From Pseudomonadales bacterium (GTDB lineage: Bacteria; Pseudomonadota; Gammaproteobacteria; Pseudomonadales; Azotimanducaceae): DNA of 64,000 nt. Each line of letters starts with the position of its first letter. The stretch's first letter is position 1. The stretch lies in NCBI GenBank assembly GCA_041395945.1, contig JAWKZN010000003.1, positions 186,001-250,000 on the forward strand, given 5' to 3'. Under the pieces are notes generated by a model, which saw nothing but the letters and a program-made list of their open reading frames with translations, ran no database searches and had not been told where the DNA came from. Of this stretch, positions 53,043 to 60,830 are shown in pieces. A program made the position numbers and the translations under genes.

Positions 53043-54294
53043 TGTGGATCTCTCCCGCTGCATCGATCTGCCAGGCCTGAATGCCATTGAAATGATAGAT
53101 GGCGCCAGGTGCCCGGGACTCGACCAGGGCCGCGCGGGTTGGCTGCACCGCACCGGTTTCGTCCGTTGCCCGGGAAAGCAGCTGACAGGGTGCGCCGTTC
53201 CAGCGCCAGGCGCAGCGGAATCGACACAGCGCCTGGGGCAGGGGGGGTTCGTCCAGATGGGCCGGAGCCCAGCTGCGTCCACCATCAGCTGAAACCTCCA
53301 CAGTGCGCACCCTGCCCGCCCCGGACCAGGCCAGTCCGCTGATCTGATAGACGCCGGGTTCTCCCATGTGAAGTCCCGGTGCAGGGCTGGTGATCACGGA
53401 TTTCACCCCCATCGGGAAAGTGAACAGAGCCGCTTTCCCATCCGGTCCGAGATCCGAATATTTCGAGGTTTCATAGCGCGTCATTGCCGGTGCGGCAGTG
53501 ACTTCGATGCGCTGCAGCCATTTCACGCTCATGTTGCCTTCATAGCCCGGCAGGAACAGGCGCACCGGGTAGCCGTTTTCCGGTCGCAGCCGTTCACCGT
53601 TCTGATAAAGGGCGATGAGTGCATCGTCGAAGGCCTTTGCGAGGGGCACGCTGCGGCTCAGGCGGGCGGCATCCGCCCCTTCCGCGATCAGCCAGCGCGC
53701 CTGGGGGAGCACGCCCGCTTCCTCGAGCAGGGCGTTCAGCGGCACACCGGCCCAGTCACTCTGGGAAACCAGTCCATGAATCTCGCCGCAGGTCAGGGTT
53801 GCGGGCACTTTCGACACCTGGATCCCGCTGTTACCCGAACATTCGAAGAACTGCAGCCGGGACTGCATCGCATAGCGGGTGAGCGACGCCATGCTGAAGC
53901 GCAGAGGACGACGCACGAGACCATGGATAACCAGACTGTGCTGCTCGGGATCAATAGCGGGCACACCGCTGTGGTGTCTCTCGAAATGCAGTCCGCTGGG
54001 TGTCACCGTGCCTTCGAGGCGCTCCAGCGGAGTGCGCGACGCGCCACTGCCGGTGGTGCCTGGTTGTGACCCTATACCCACACGCTGGACACGGTGTTCA
54101 TGCGCCGAAGGTTTGCCGTAGCCGGAAAGGGGTGCCCCGGGGGCCACACTCCACGCCGCCCGCGGAGCGCCCGCCGCCTGTGCGCTCAGCAGCAGGCCGC
54201 CGCCGAACAGTGACGTGGTTGCCCGGAGAAACAGGCGCCGATCGAGCAGCCCGTTGCCCGCTGCAGGAATCCGTGTCGAATCCCAGTCCTGCAT
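53029..54294 (-). CDS. Sulfite dehydrogenase, molybdopterin subunit (SoxC/sulfite oxidase family)
   Basis: About 421 aa. A twin-arginine signal (DRRLFLRATTSLFGGGLLLSA) indicates export of a folded cofactor protein. The molybdenum-ligating Cys is in LQFFECSGNSG; VKWLQRIEV and the C-terminal dimerisation domain follow. Family members oxidise sulfite or act in the Sox thiosulfate pathway; no soxXYZAB genes are seen here, so a stand-alone sulfite role is more likely. ATG 54294 places the Tat motif near residue 18. Confidence 0.9.
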   Translation of the reverse strand: MQDWDSTRIPAAGNGLLDRRLFLRATTSLFGGGLLLSAQAAGAPRAAWSVAPGAPLSGYGKPSAHEHRVQRVGIGSQPGTTGSGASRTPLERLEGTVTPSGLHFERHHSGVPAIDPEQHSLVIHGLVRRPLRFSMASLTRYAMQSRLQFFECSGNSGIQVSKVPATLTCGEIHGLVSQSDWAGVPLNALLEEAGVLPQARWLIAEGADAARLSRSVPLAKAFDDALIALYQNGERLRPENGYPVRLFLPGYEGNMSVKWLQRIEVTAAPAMTRYETSKYSDLGPDGKAALFTFPMGVKSVITSPAPGLHMGEPGVYQISGLAWSGAGRVRTVEVSADGGRSWAPAHLDEPPLPQALCRFRCAWRWNGAPCQLLSRATDETGAVQPTRAALVESRAPGAIYHFNGIQAWQIDAAGEIHNAFV

Positions 54295-54437
54295 ATCGCC
54301 CCGCCCTTGAATTTCCCTCCAGCCCCGACATGGTATGCCATCCCGGGGTCCGGGTAACGACGGTGTCATCCCGGGTGACTCGAATGGAACCATGCGGCAT
54401 TATCCCGACAGAATGAATCGATCCGGGAGCACACGCC

Positions 54438-54611
54438 ATGACCGTCCGTCCACTCTTCGCTGCACTGCTGGCGCTTACGCTGCCAGCCTGCACCCCGGAA
54501 GTCGGCAGCGATGCCTGGTGCAAAAAAATGGTGGACACACCAAAGGGCGACTGGACTGCCAACGACGCAGCCAGCTTCGCGAAACATTGCGTTCTCAAGA
54601 CTTACAACTGA
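54438..54611 (+). CDS. Small DUF3012-type lipoprotein
   Basis: 57-aa product with an N-terminal signal and lipobox (LTLPAC, Cys18) followed by TPEVGSDAWCKKMVDTPKGD and WTANDAASFAKHCVL, the compact DUF3012 pattern with two further Cys. ATG 54438 follows gggag with a suitable gap. Function unknown. Divergent from the sulfite dehydrogenase gene, so the 143-bp gap should carry both promoters. Confidence 0.85.
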   Translation: MTVRPLFAALLALTLPACTPEVGSDAWCKKMVDTPKGDWTANDAASFAKHCVLKTYN

Positions 54612-54667
54612 CCACCCGCACGGGCAACCCCGCCAGCCCAGCCGCTTCTGCCCGCGCTACGGCGCTG

Positions 54668-55114
54668 GTGCCCGAATCCTTTGCCGTGCCTGAAGGACTC
54701 GAACACCCGGACTTCCGGCTCCGTAAGCTGACGGAAGATCTGACCCGATCCGACTACGAAGCAGTGATGGCAACCCGGCAGCGACTGCGGGCACACAGCC
54801 CCAATGGCTGGCCCAGGATCGGCTTCACCCTCGAAGAAAACCGGGCCGATCTGATCCGTCACGAGACCGAATTCGATGCGCGGATCGCCTTCGCCTACAG
54901 CGTGTTGGCGCCCGCTACTGACGAGGTGATCGGCTGCGTGTATATCAAACCCTCATCCAGCGCCGACGCCGAGGTGTATCTGTGGATGCGGGAAAAGGAA
55001 CATACTGCAGGCATGACGCCCGAATTGTTTGTAACGGTGCAGGCGTGGTTGAGCAGGTGCTGGCCCTTCGCCACCATAGACTTTGTCCGGCGCGAGTACT
55101 ACCCACTGGTCTAG
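54668..55114 (+). CDS. GNAT-like N-acetyltransferase family protein
   Basis: About 148 aa. Typical family features are FRLRKLTEDLTRSDYEAVM, GFTLEENRADLIRHETEF, FAYSVL and EVIGCVYIKPSSSADAEVYLWM. The substrate is unknown. The start is unclear: the frame is open far upstream through the DUF3012 gene in another frame. GTG 54668 is chosen because conserved sequence begins about 15 residues later; GTG 54686 is the alternative and neither has a good SD. Ends 51 bp before the tautomerase-like gene. Confidence 0.78.
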   Translation: MPESFAVPEGLEHPDFRLRKLTEDLTRSDYEAVMATRQRLRAHSPNGWPRIGFTLEENRADLIRHETEFDARIAFAYSVLAPATDEVIGCVYIKPSSSADAEVYLWMREKEHTAGMTPELFVTVQAWLSRCWPFATIDFVRREYYPLV

Positions 55115-55165
55115 GGGGCCGCGCGGCGGCACCGGGCACCACCCTGCAGCAGGGAGTGAGGTCTC

Positions 55166-55549
55166 ATGCCCATCGTGACGATCGAAATTCTCGAAGCAGA
55201 CCCGGCCAGTGGTCTGACAGATCTGCCGGATGCGGTGAAGCTCCAGGAAATCGCCGATGACCTGGGTGCGCTGTTCGGATCACAACCCTCGGGAACCTGG
55301 GTCAAAGTCCGCCGTCAGCCGCGCCGGTACTACGCGGAGAACGATGTCGTCCTGGACCAGGACCTGAATCCGGTGATGGTGGAAGTGCTCAAGGCCGACA
55401 TCGGCGACACCGAAGCGCTCGCCATCGAGGCGGCCGCGGTGTGCAGCGTGGTCGCCCGCAAACTGGGTCGCGACACCGATCATGTGCACGTGGTGTATCT
55501 GCCCTCTGCACGAGGTCGTGTGGCATTCGGCGGCCGCCTCGTCCGCTGA
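55166..55549 (+). CDS. Tautomerase-superfamily-like protein (N-terminal Pro)
   Basis: 127 aa beginning Met-Pro-Ile-Val-Thr, the arrangement in which removal of Met exposes the catalytic Pro1 of the 4-oxalocrotonate tautomerase superfamily. Arg residues (VRRQPRRYY) and a C-terminal beta strand pattern (HVHVVYLPSARGRVAFGG) fit a two-subdomain member. GAGG four bases before the ATG. Substrate unknown; the superfamily call is moderate. Confidence 0.75.
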   Translation: MPIVTIEILEADPASGLTDLPDAVKLQEIADDLGALFGSQPSGTWVKVRRQPRRYYAENDVVLDQDLNPVMVEVLKADIGDTEALAIEAAAVCSVVARKLGRDTDHVHVVYLPSARGRVAFGGRLVR

Positions 55550-55551
55550 TT

Positions 55552-55980
55552 GTGGCAGACACCGAGCCCGGGGCGCCCGTCGAGCGCGCCTTCGATGAGT
55601 TCATCGATCAGCATCCGGCATCCGTGCGGCTGGTCTGCTGGCGATCGGGCCCACAGCAGAGCGGAACAGACTCTCAGCACAGTGGACATCTCGAAATCGA
55701 AACCAAACATGGTCAGGTGGCCGTCATCGATCACCGCTCCGGCGTCGTCTACCGGCACCCGCCAAGACCCCGGGGCACAGCCCCGGAGGACGACCGCTGC
55801 TGGCGCGATCTCACCGCCCGTGTGCCGGTGGCCTTCGACGGGCGACCGCAATTCACAGCCATAGCGCCCAGGCGTGACCACAAGGGCACGCTGATCGCCT
55901 GGCGTTTCGAACTGAGTACCGGCTGCGCCTTCGAGTTCCACATGCATCCCGACCATCCGGTACTATCCACCGATCCATAG
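55552..55980 (+). CDS. Hypothetical protein
   Basis: About 142 aa from GTG 55552, three bases after the tautomerase-like stop. No family recognised. It is soluble, acidic-to-neutral, with His-rich stretches (IDHRSGVVYRHPPRPRG, FEFHMHPDHPV) and an even composition that looks coding. The upstream part of the frame overlaps the previous gene out of frame and is not protein-like. Probably co-transcribed with its neighbours. Confidence 0.6.
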   Translation: MADTEPGAPVERAFDEFIDQHPASVRLVCWRSGPQQSGTDSQHSGHLEIETKHGQVAVIDHRSGVVYRHPPRPRGTAPEDDRCWRDLTARVPVAFDGRPQFTAIAPRRDHKGTLIAWRFELSTGCAFEFHMHPDHPVLSTDP

Positions 55981-55995
55981 CGTCTGGACCGTCTG

Positions 55996-56544
55996 ATGAA
56001 TATTGCCACCGCAGCTGCCCTCATATCGTTCTCCCTGCTGGCTTTCCCGCAGGCGCGGGCAGACGGACCGGCCGTACTGCTGGACGCAACCGGATTCAAC
56101 ACCGTGCTGGCCAGGGCGGACGAGCGCCTCTACATATCGGGCCAGCCCACTCCCGAGGGCTTCGCGCGCCTGCGTAAGGAAGGGGTAACCACGGTGATCA
56201 ATCTGCGCACCGAGCCGGAGATGAGTGCGCTGCCTTTCGATGAGGCCGCCACCCTGGCGGACCTCAGTATGGACTACGTCCATCTGCCCTCCGGAGGACC
56301 GGACACGCCATACGCGCCGGCAACCCTGGAACGCTTCGCAGACGTTCTGGCCACGGCAGAGGGGAAGGTACTCCTCCACTGCACGGTGGCCTGGCGCGCC
56401 AGTCACCTCTATGCCGCTTATCTCTACCGTCACCGTGGGCTCTCCCTCGAAGATGCCATCGCCCGGGCCAACGGAATCAACTTCGGCGGCCTGCCGATTG
56501 AAGGCTTTCTTGGCGAATCGCTCGAAGTTCGCGCCGCGCAGTGA
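55996..56544 (+). CDS. Exported dual-specificity-like phosphatase (BLH/DUF442 type)
   Basis: 182 aa with a signal peptide (LISFSLLAFPQARA). The domain resembles the beta-lactamase-hydrolase-like phosphatases: LYISGQPTPEGFARLRKEGVTTVINLRT and an active loop LLHCTVAWRASHL with HCX4R spacing, common in this subgroup. The export signal is notable because most such phosphatases are cytoplasmic. Substrate unknown. Confidence 0.85.
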   Translation: MNIATAAALISFSLLAFPQARADGPAVLLDATGFNTVLARADERLYISGQPTPEGFARLRKEGVTTVINLRTEPEMSALPFDEAATLADLSMDYVHLPSGGPDTPYAPATLERFADVLATAEGKVLLHCTVAWRASHLYAAYLYRHRGLSLEDAIARANGINFGGLPIEGFLGESLEVRAAQ

Positions 56545-56576
56545 ACGCGCCGGGCGATCTCAAGATCAGGTAACAG

Positions 56577-57137
56577 ATGAAACACAAGGCGCTGCAGATC
56601 GGGACCGCGCACCCGGACGACTACGACGCGCTGCTGACCATGAACACCGCGGCCGTGCCCGCGGTGAACCGGATCGATCGGAATCTGCTCGAAAAGCTGC
56701 ACCGGCAGGCCGAAGTCCTGCTGGTGGCCCGGGAATCCGCGGCGCCAGGAAGCCCGGCGGGATTTCTGCTCGCGCTCAACGAGCAGGCCGATTACGGCAG
56801 TCCGAACTTCCTCTACTTCCGGGACCGCTATCCCAGCTTTGCCTACGTGGATCGGGTGGTGGTTGATCCCCGGGTACGCGGCCAGGGGATCGGCAAGCGC
56901 CTCTATCAGGCACTCATCGAGCACCGTCGCAACCAGGGTCTGATCACCTGTGAGGTCAATGTCGAACCGCCCAATCCCGGTTCCCTGTCGTTCCATCAGC
57001 GCATGGGATTCAGGGCGGTGGATGAGCAGGCCACAGAAGGTGGCAACAAGCGGGTTGCGCTGATGGTTCTGACCTTGCCCGGCGGACCCCGGCGTCACAG
57101 CGTGGATGCGTACCTGCCGGATTCCGATCCCTCATGA
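56577..57137 (+). CDS. GNAT family N-acetyltransferase
   Basis: 186 aa. Acetyl-CoA-binding motif A is clear (YVDRVVVDPRVRGQGIGKRL), followed by CEVNVEPPNPGSLSFHQRMGF (motif B). An agg seven bases before the ATG. Its stop overlaps the ybaK ATG (ATGA), implying coupled translation. Acceptor unknown. Confidence 0.92.
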   Translation: MKHKALQIGTAHPDDYDALLTMNTAAVPAVNRIDRNLLEKLHRQAEVLLVARESAAPGSPAGFLLALNEQADYGSPNFLYFRDRYPSFAYVDRVVVDPRVRGQGIGKRLYQALIEHRRNQGLITCEVNVEPPNPGSLSFHQRMGFRAVDEQATEGGNKRVALMVLTLPGGPRRHSVDAYLPDSDPS

Positions 57138-57631
57138 CCCCCGCCATTCGTGCGCTGGACGCGGCGGGTATCCCCTATCAGGTACTGCGCTACCAGGTGG
57201 ACGAGACGAGCAATCTGGGTGTGGCCGCGGCTGCCGCACTCCGCCTGGACCCGACCGTGGTGTTCAAAACGCTGATCTTCGAATGGGAGGGTGGCAACCA
57301 CGGCGTCGCGGTCATACCGGTCGCCGAATCCCTCGACCTGAAGGCGCTGGGCCGTATCTGCGGAACAAAAAGCGCCACCCTGGCACCGGCCATCACGGCC
57401 GAGCGCCTGACAGGTTATGTGATCGGCGGTATCAGTCCCATCGGGCAGAAGCGACAGCTCCCGACCTTCATCGACAGCCGGGCGCTGTTACTCGACACCC
57501 TCTACATCAGCGCAGGGCGACGCGGACTGGAACTGGGAATCGCTTCCCGGGACCTCATCGACTGCTGCCAGGCCCGGGTCGCGGATCTGACCACCGCGCA
57601 TCGAGCGAACGGGCCTTCAGCGATCGGGTGA
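57134..57631 (+). CDS. ybaK: Cys-tRNA(Pro) deacylase YbaK/EbsC
   Basis: 165-aa trans-editing enzyme that clears mischarged Cys-tRNA(Pro). Signatures: VFKTLIFEWEGG, GTKSATLAP, VIGGISPIGQKRQLPTFID and ISAGRRGLELGI. It ends 10 bases before the convergent RRM gene. Confidence 0.93.
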   Translation: MTPAIRALDAAGIPYQVLRYQVDETSNLGVAAAAALRLDPTVVFKTLIFEWEGGNHGVAVIPVAESLDLKALGRICGTKSATLAPAITAERLTGYVIGGISPIGQKRQLPTFIDSRALLLDTLYISAGRRGLELGIASRDLIDCCQARVADLTTAHRANGPSAIG

Positions 57632-57641
57632 GTCACCCGAA

Positions 57642-57890
57642 TCAACGCCGTTTGTCGTTCGCCTCGCTGACCCGCAACGGACGCCCGCCGACCTCTTTGT
57701 TGTTCATCTCGGCGATCGCCTTTCCGGCCGCATCGTCATCCATCTCGACAAAGCCGAAGCCGCGTGACCTGCCGGTTTCACGGTCCGCAATCACAGTCGC
57801 GGAGTGCACCGCTCCCATGGCTTCGAACATCGTGCGCAGTTCCGCGTCGTCGACGCTCCAGGGAAGATTTCCCACGTACAGTTTCTTCAT
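57642..57890 (-). CDS. Small RNA-binding protein with one RRM
   Basis: 82 aa consisting of a single RNA-recognition motif. RNP2 is KLYVGNLPWSV at the N-terminus and RNP1 is RSRGFGFVEM in the middle. Such proteins in bacteria are often cold- or stress-induced. ATG 57890 has a GAG five bases upstream. Divergent from the peroxiredoxin gene across 128 bp. Confidence 0.93.
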   Translation of the reverse strand: MKKLYVGNLPWSVDDAELRTMFEAMGAVHSATVIADRETGRSRGFGFVEMDDDAAGKAIAEMNNKEVGGRPLRVSEANDKRR

Positions 57891-58018
57891 AGCGCTCAAT
57901 TCACAGGTGATTCCATACCCCGCGGCAGTTACAGCCCTGTCCCGGAGCCCGGCCATTGTTGCGCCAACGGGAATAGGGTACAACCACAAACCTTCCAGAG
58001 CAGGCGAGGCTACCCACC

Positions 58019-58477
58019 ATGCTGGGCACAGGCGACCGAGCACCGGACTTCACGGCCCGTGACCAGGAGGACGTGAGCCATAGCCTCAGCGATCTGCTGC
58101 AGCGCGGTGCCGTGGTGGTCTACTTCTATCCGGCGGACTTCACACCCATCTGCACCGCGGAGGCCTGCGCCTTCCGGGATCGCTTCGAAGATCTCAACGC
58201 GGCCGATGTTTCCATACTGGGCATCAGCCCCCAGGGCGCGGAAAGCCACCGTCGCTTCGCCACCACATACGGCCTGCCCTTTCCGCTGCTCTGCGATCAG
58301 GACAAGAAAATCATCCGCAGCTACGGTGTCGACGGCCCTCTGGGTTTCGGTGTGCGCCGGGTTACATTTCTCATCGGCTCCGACGGCATCATCAAAGAGC
58401 GCGTGGTCTCCGACCTGTTTGTCGGCAGCCACCTCGATCTCATCAAAAAGATCCTCGAAAACAGACCCCCGCAATGA
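58019..58477 (+). CDS. Peroxiredoxin, Bcp/PrxQ type
   Basis: 152-aa thiol peroxidase. The peroxidatic Cys and a second Cys five residues later are in FTPICTAEACAFRD, the PrxQ/Bcp arrangement with the resolving Cys in the same helix. Downstream FPLLCDQDKKI adds a third Cys. The stop overlaps the VOC-family ATG. Confidence 0.93.
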   Translation: MLGTGDRAPDFTARDQEDVSHSLSDLLQRGAVVVYFYPADFTPICTAEACAFRDRFEDLNAADVSILGISPQGAESHRRFATTYGLPFPLLCDQDKKIIRSYGVDGPLGFGVRRVTFLIGSDGIIKERVVSDLFVGSHLDLIKKILENRPPQ

Positions 58478-58899
58478 GTGCAGCTCTGACACCCTTTCAT
58501 CTCGCAATTCCCGTGCACGATCTTGTCGCTGCACGGTCCTTTTACGGTGATCTTCTGGGTTGCGCCGAAGGCCGCAGCGCCGATCACTGGGTCGACTTCA
58601 ACTTCCGCGGCCATCAGCTGGTGTGTCATGTAAGCGATGTCGCCCGCCCATCCGGCTCGAATCCTGTGGATGGCCACGATGTACCCGTGCCTCATTTCGG
58701 TGTGGTGCTGACCATGGCGGACTGGCAGCAGCTCGCCGATCGACTGCGTGCCGCGAAGACCGAATTCATCATCGAGCCCTATATACGTTTCGCAGGTGAA
58801 CCCGGCGAACAGGCCACCATGTTTTTTCTGGATCCCAGTGGCAACGCGCTGGAATTCAAAGCGTTCAAGGACATCGATGGTCAGCTGTTTGCAACCTGA
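58474..58899 (+). CDS. VOC (glyoxalase/bleomycin-resistance) family protein
   Basis: 141-aa single VOC domain protein: PFHLAIPVHDLVAARSFYGDLLGC at the N-terminus and TMFFLDPSGNALEFKAFKD at the C-terminus, giving the usual metal ligands (His and Glu). Coupled to the peroxiredoxin gene by an ATGA overlap. Substrate unknown. Confidence 0.92.
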   Translation: MSAALTPFHLAIPVHDLVAARSFYGDLLGCAEGRSADHWVDFNFRGHQLVCHVSDVARPSGSNPVDGHDVPVPHFGVVLTMADWQQLADRLRAAKTEFIIEPYIRFAGEPGEQATMFFLDPSGNALEFKAFKDIDGQLFAT

Positions 58900-58925
58900 G
58901 CCGGCTGCATGCCAGGCAGCAGCAC

Positions 58926-59330
58926 ATGAATGAACGGATCGGAAAATTTCTGGATGCCCTCAACGCCACCTGGCAGCACGGCGATCCGGACGCGCTTGCC
59001 GCCTTCTACCATCCGGATACCGTCATGCTGCCACCGGATCTCGAGACACCCATTGTCGGCCGCGACGCGGTGGTTGCGAGTTATCGGGACTTTTCCGAAT
59101 CGGCTACCCTGCTGGACTTCTCGGTCACCCGCTACGAGACCTTTTCCTTCGCATCGCGTCCGGGGACGCCGGTGGTTCACATGGCGCACATGTACTTCGA
59201 CGTACGCTACGAACTGCAGGGCGCGACTCACTCGGAAACCGGGCTGGAGATCTACAGTCTGCTTGACTCCGGCGAGAGCCTGCAGATCGTCTGGCGTTGT
59301 CAGACCGTGCTGGACAGCCGCATCGACTGA
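58926..59330 (+). CDS. SnoaL/DUF4440-like (NTF2-fold) protein
   Basis: 134 aa with the NTF2-like pattern: ALNATWQHGDPDALAAFYHPD, LPPDLETPIVGRDAVVASY and a C-terminal beta sheet (GLEIYSLLDSGESLQIVWRC). Function unknown. It lies 26 bases after the VOC gene on the same strand. Confidence 0.88.
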   Translation: MNERIGKFLDALNATWQHGDPDALAAFYHPDTVMLPPDLETPIVGRDAVVASYRDFSESATLLDFSVTRYETFSFASRPGTPVVHMAHMYFDVRYELQGATHSETGLEIYSLLDSGESLQIVWRCQTVLDSRID

Positions 59331-59344
59331 CTGCCCGCTTCGAC

Positions 59345-59746
59345 TCAGAACAGACTGAGCAGACGCGTCGCCGTGTCCCTTACCCGCTGCGACAACAGAT
59401 GCGCACACACAAGTCCAATCGCGATGCCGATGGCGTCCACCAGCAGGTCCTTGAATTCAGCCACGCGCACCGGCAGGAAATGCTGAGCCACCTCCAGCGC
59501 GCAGCCATACACCAGCATCCAGCCGGCGACCTGCAGATGGGGCGTTTTCCCGGCGCTGCGCGGACCCGTTTCCAGCACCAGCACCAGGGCAAAGGTCAGG
59601 TAGATGAAAGCCCCGGCATGCAGGACGATGTCACTCAATCTGAACACCGGGTTGTCCGGCAGGTCGGGCACCAGGGCAAGCCAGGTGCAGACTCCGAGGG
59701 GCAGCCAGAACGCCAGGTGAAAAAGGATTCTGAGGATGCCGAACAA
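59345..59746 (-). CDS. VanZ-like membrane protein
   Basis: About 133 aa with four membrane segments (ILFHLAFWLPLGVCTWLAL, IVLHAGAFIYLTFALVLVL, VAGWMLVYGCALEVAQHF, LVDAIGIAIGLVCAHLL). The conserved EVAQHF and FKDLLVDAIG motifs match VanZ-like proteins. TTG 59746 is preferred for its GAG six bases upstream and because the first helix then begins at once. The frame also stays open to a TTG at 59800, inside hemE. Function unknown. Confidence 0.85.
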   Translation of the reverse strand: MFGILRILFHLAFWLPLGVCTWLALVPDLPDNPVFRLSDIVLHAGAFIYLTFALVLVLETGPRSAGKTPHLQVAGWMLVYGCALEVAQHFLPVRVAEFKDLLVDAIGIAIGLVCAHLLSQRVRDTATRLLSLF

Positions 59747-59760
59747 GCGGCGCTCAGTGT

Positions 59761-60804
59761 TCAGACATGCGCGGCACGCGCCGAATACTCGTGCACGCAA
59801 TCCACCAGCGCTTTCACGTTGTCTACCGGCGTCTCGGGAATGATGCCATGGCCGAGATTGAAGATGTGTCCCGGTCTGCCGGCAACTTCGTCGAGAATCG
59901 CACGGGCCTGACGCACCACCGTGGCGCGATCAGCGCACAGCACAATGGGATCCAGATTCCCCTGCACGGCTTTAACCCCCAGCTGCTGCCAGGTCTGCAG
60001 CAGGGGCACGCGCCAGTCGAAGGCAAGCACATCGGGCCCGGCTGCGGTGGTGGCTTCCAGCAGATGACCGTTACCCGTACCGAAGTAGATGACGGGCACT
60101 GCATTTACCGTGGATTTCAGGGCTGTGATCATGCGCTCGAGATGGGGCAGCACATACTCGCTGAAGTCCGCAACGGACAGGGCGCCCACCCAGGTATCGA
60201 ACAGCTGCACTGCCTGCACACCGCTGTCGATCTGCAGCTGCAGATAGCTCACCAGCTGAGTGGTCAGCTTGTCGAGCAGCTGATGCCACTGCCCGGGCGC
60301 TTCGTACATCATCTTCTTCACGTGTACGTAGTTGCGTGAGCCGCGACCTTCAATTGCATAGGAAGCCAGGGTAAACGGCGCACCGGCAAAGCCGATGAGC
60401 GCTATGTCTTTCGGCAGTCCGCTGAGAATGTTCTTCACGGTCTGCGCGATGTAAGGGGTGGCTTCCAGCGCCGGTTGCACTCGCAGATCCTCGATGTCCC
60501 TGGCGCTTCGCACCGGGTTGGCAAACACCGGGCCCTCACCGGCCTTGTAGTCGAGATTCAGGCCCATGGGCTCCATGATCGGTAACAGGTCGGCGAACAT
60601 GATGGCCGCATCCACCCCGAGGATGCGCTGTGCGTCCAGAGTTGCCTGGGCGGCTTTCTCCGGATTCTTGAAGAACTCGAGGCTCGGCAGCTTGCCCTTT
60701 ACGGCATGGTATTCGGGCATGTAGCGACCCGCCTGGCGGTTCAGCCAGATGGGCGTATACGGCGTGGGCCTGGCTGCACAGGCATCGAGGAAAACGTTGC
60801 TCAT
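59761..60804 (-). CDS. hemE: Uroporphyrinogen decarboxylase
   Basis: Haem pathway enzyme converting uroporphyrinogen III to coproporphyrinogen III. 347 aa, family length. Opening PIWLNRQAGRYMPEYHAVK includes the substrate-binding Arg residues; GFAGAPFTLASYAIEG and the C-terminal FNLGHGIIPETPVDNVKALV are diagnostic. Confidence 0.98.
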   Translation of the reverse strand: MSNVFLDACAARPTPYTPIWLNRQAGRYMPEYHAVKGKLPSLEFFKNPEKAAQATLDAQRILGVDAAIMFADLLPIMEPMGLNLDYKAGEGPVFANPVRSARDIEDLRVQPALEATPYIAQTVKNILSGLPKDIALIGFAGAPFTLASYAIEGRGSRNYVHVKKMMYEAPGQWHQLLDKLTTQLVSYLQLQIDSGVQAVQLFDTWVGALSVADFSEYVLPHLERMITALKSTVNAVPVIYFGTGNGHLLEATTAAGPDVLAFDWRVPLLQTWQQLGVKAVQGNLDPIVLCADRATVVRQARAILDEVAGRPGHIFNLGHGIIPETPVDNVKALVDCVHEYSARAAHV

Positions 60805-60830
60805 GAAATGTGGAGCGTCCCGGGGTGATT

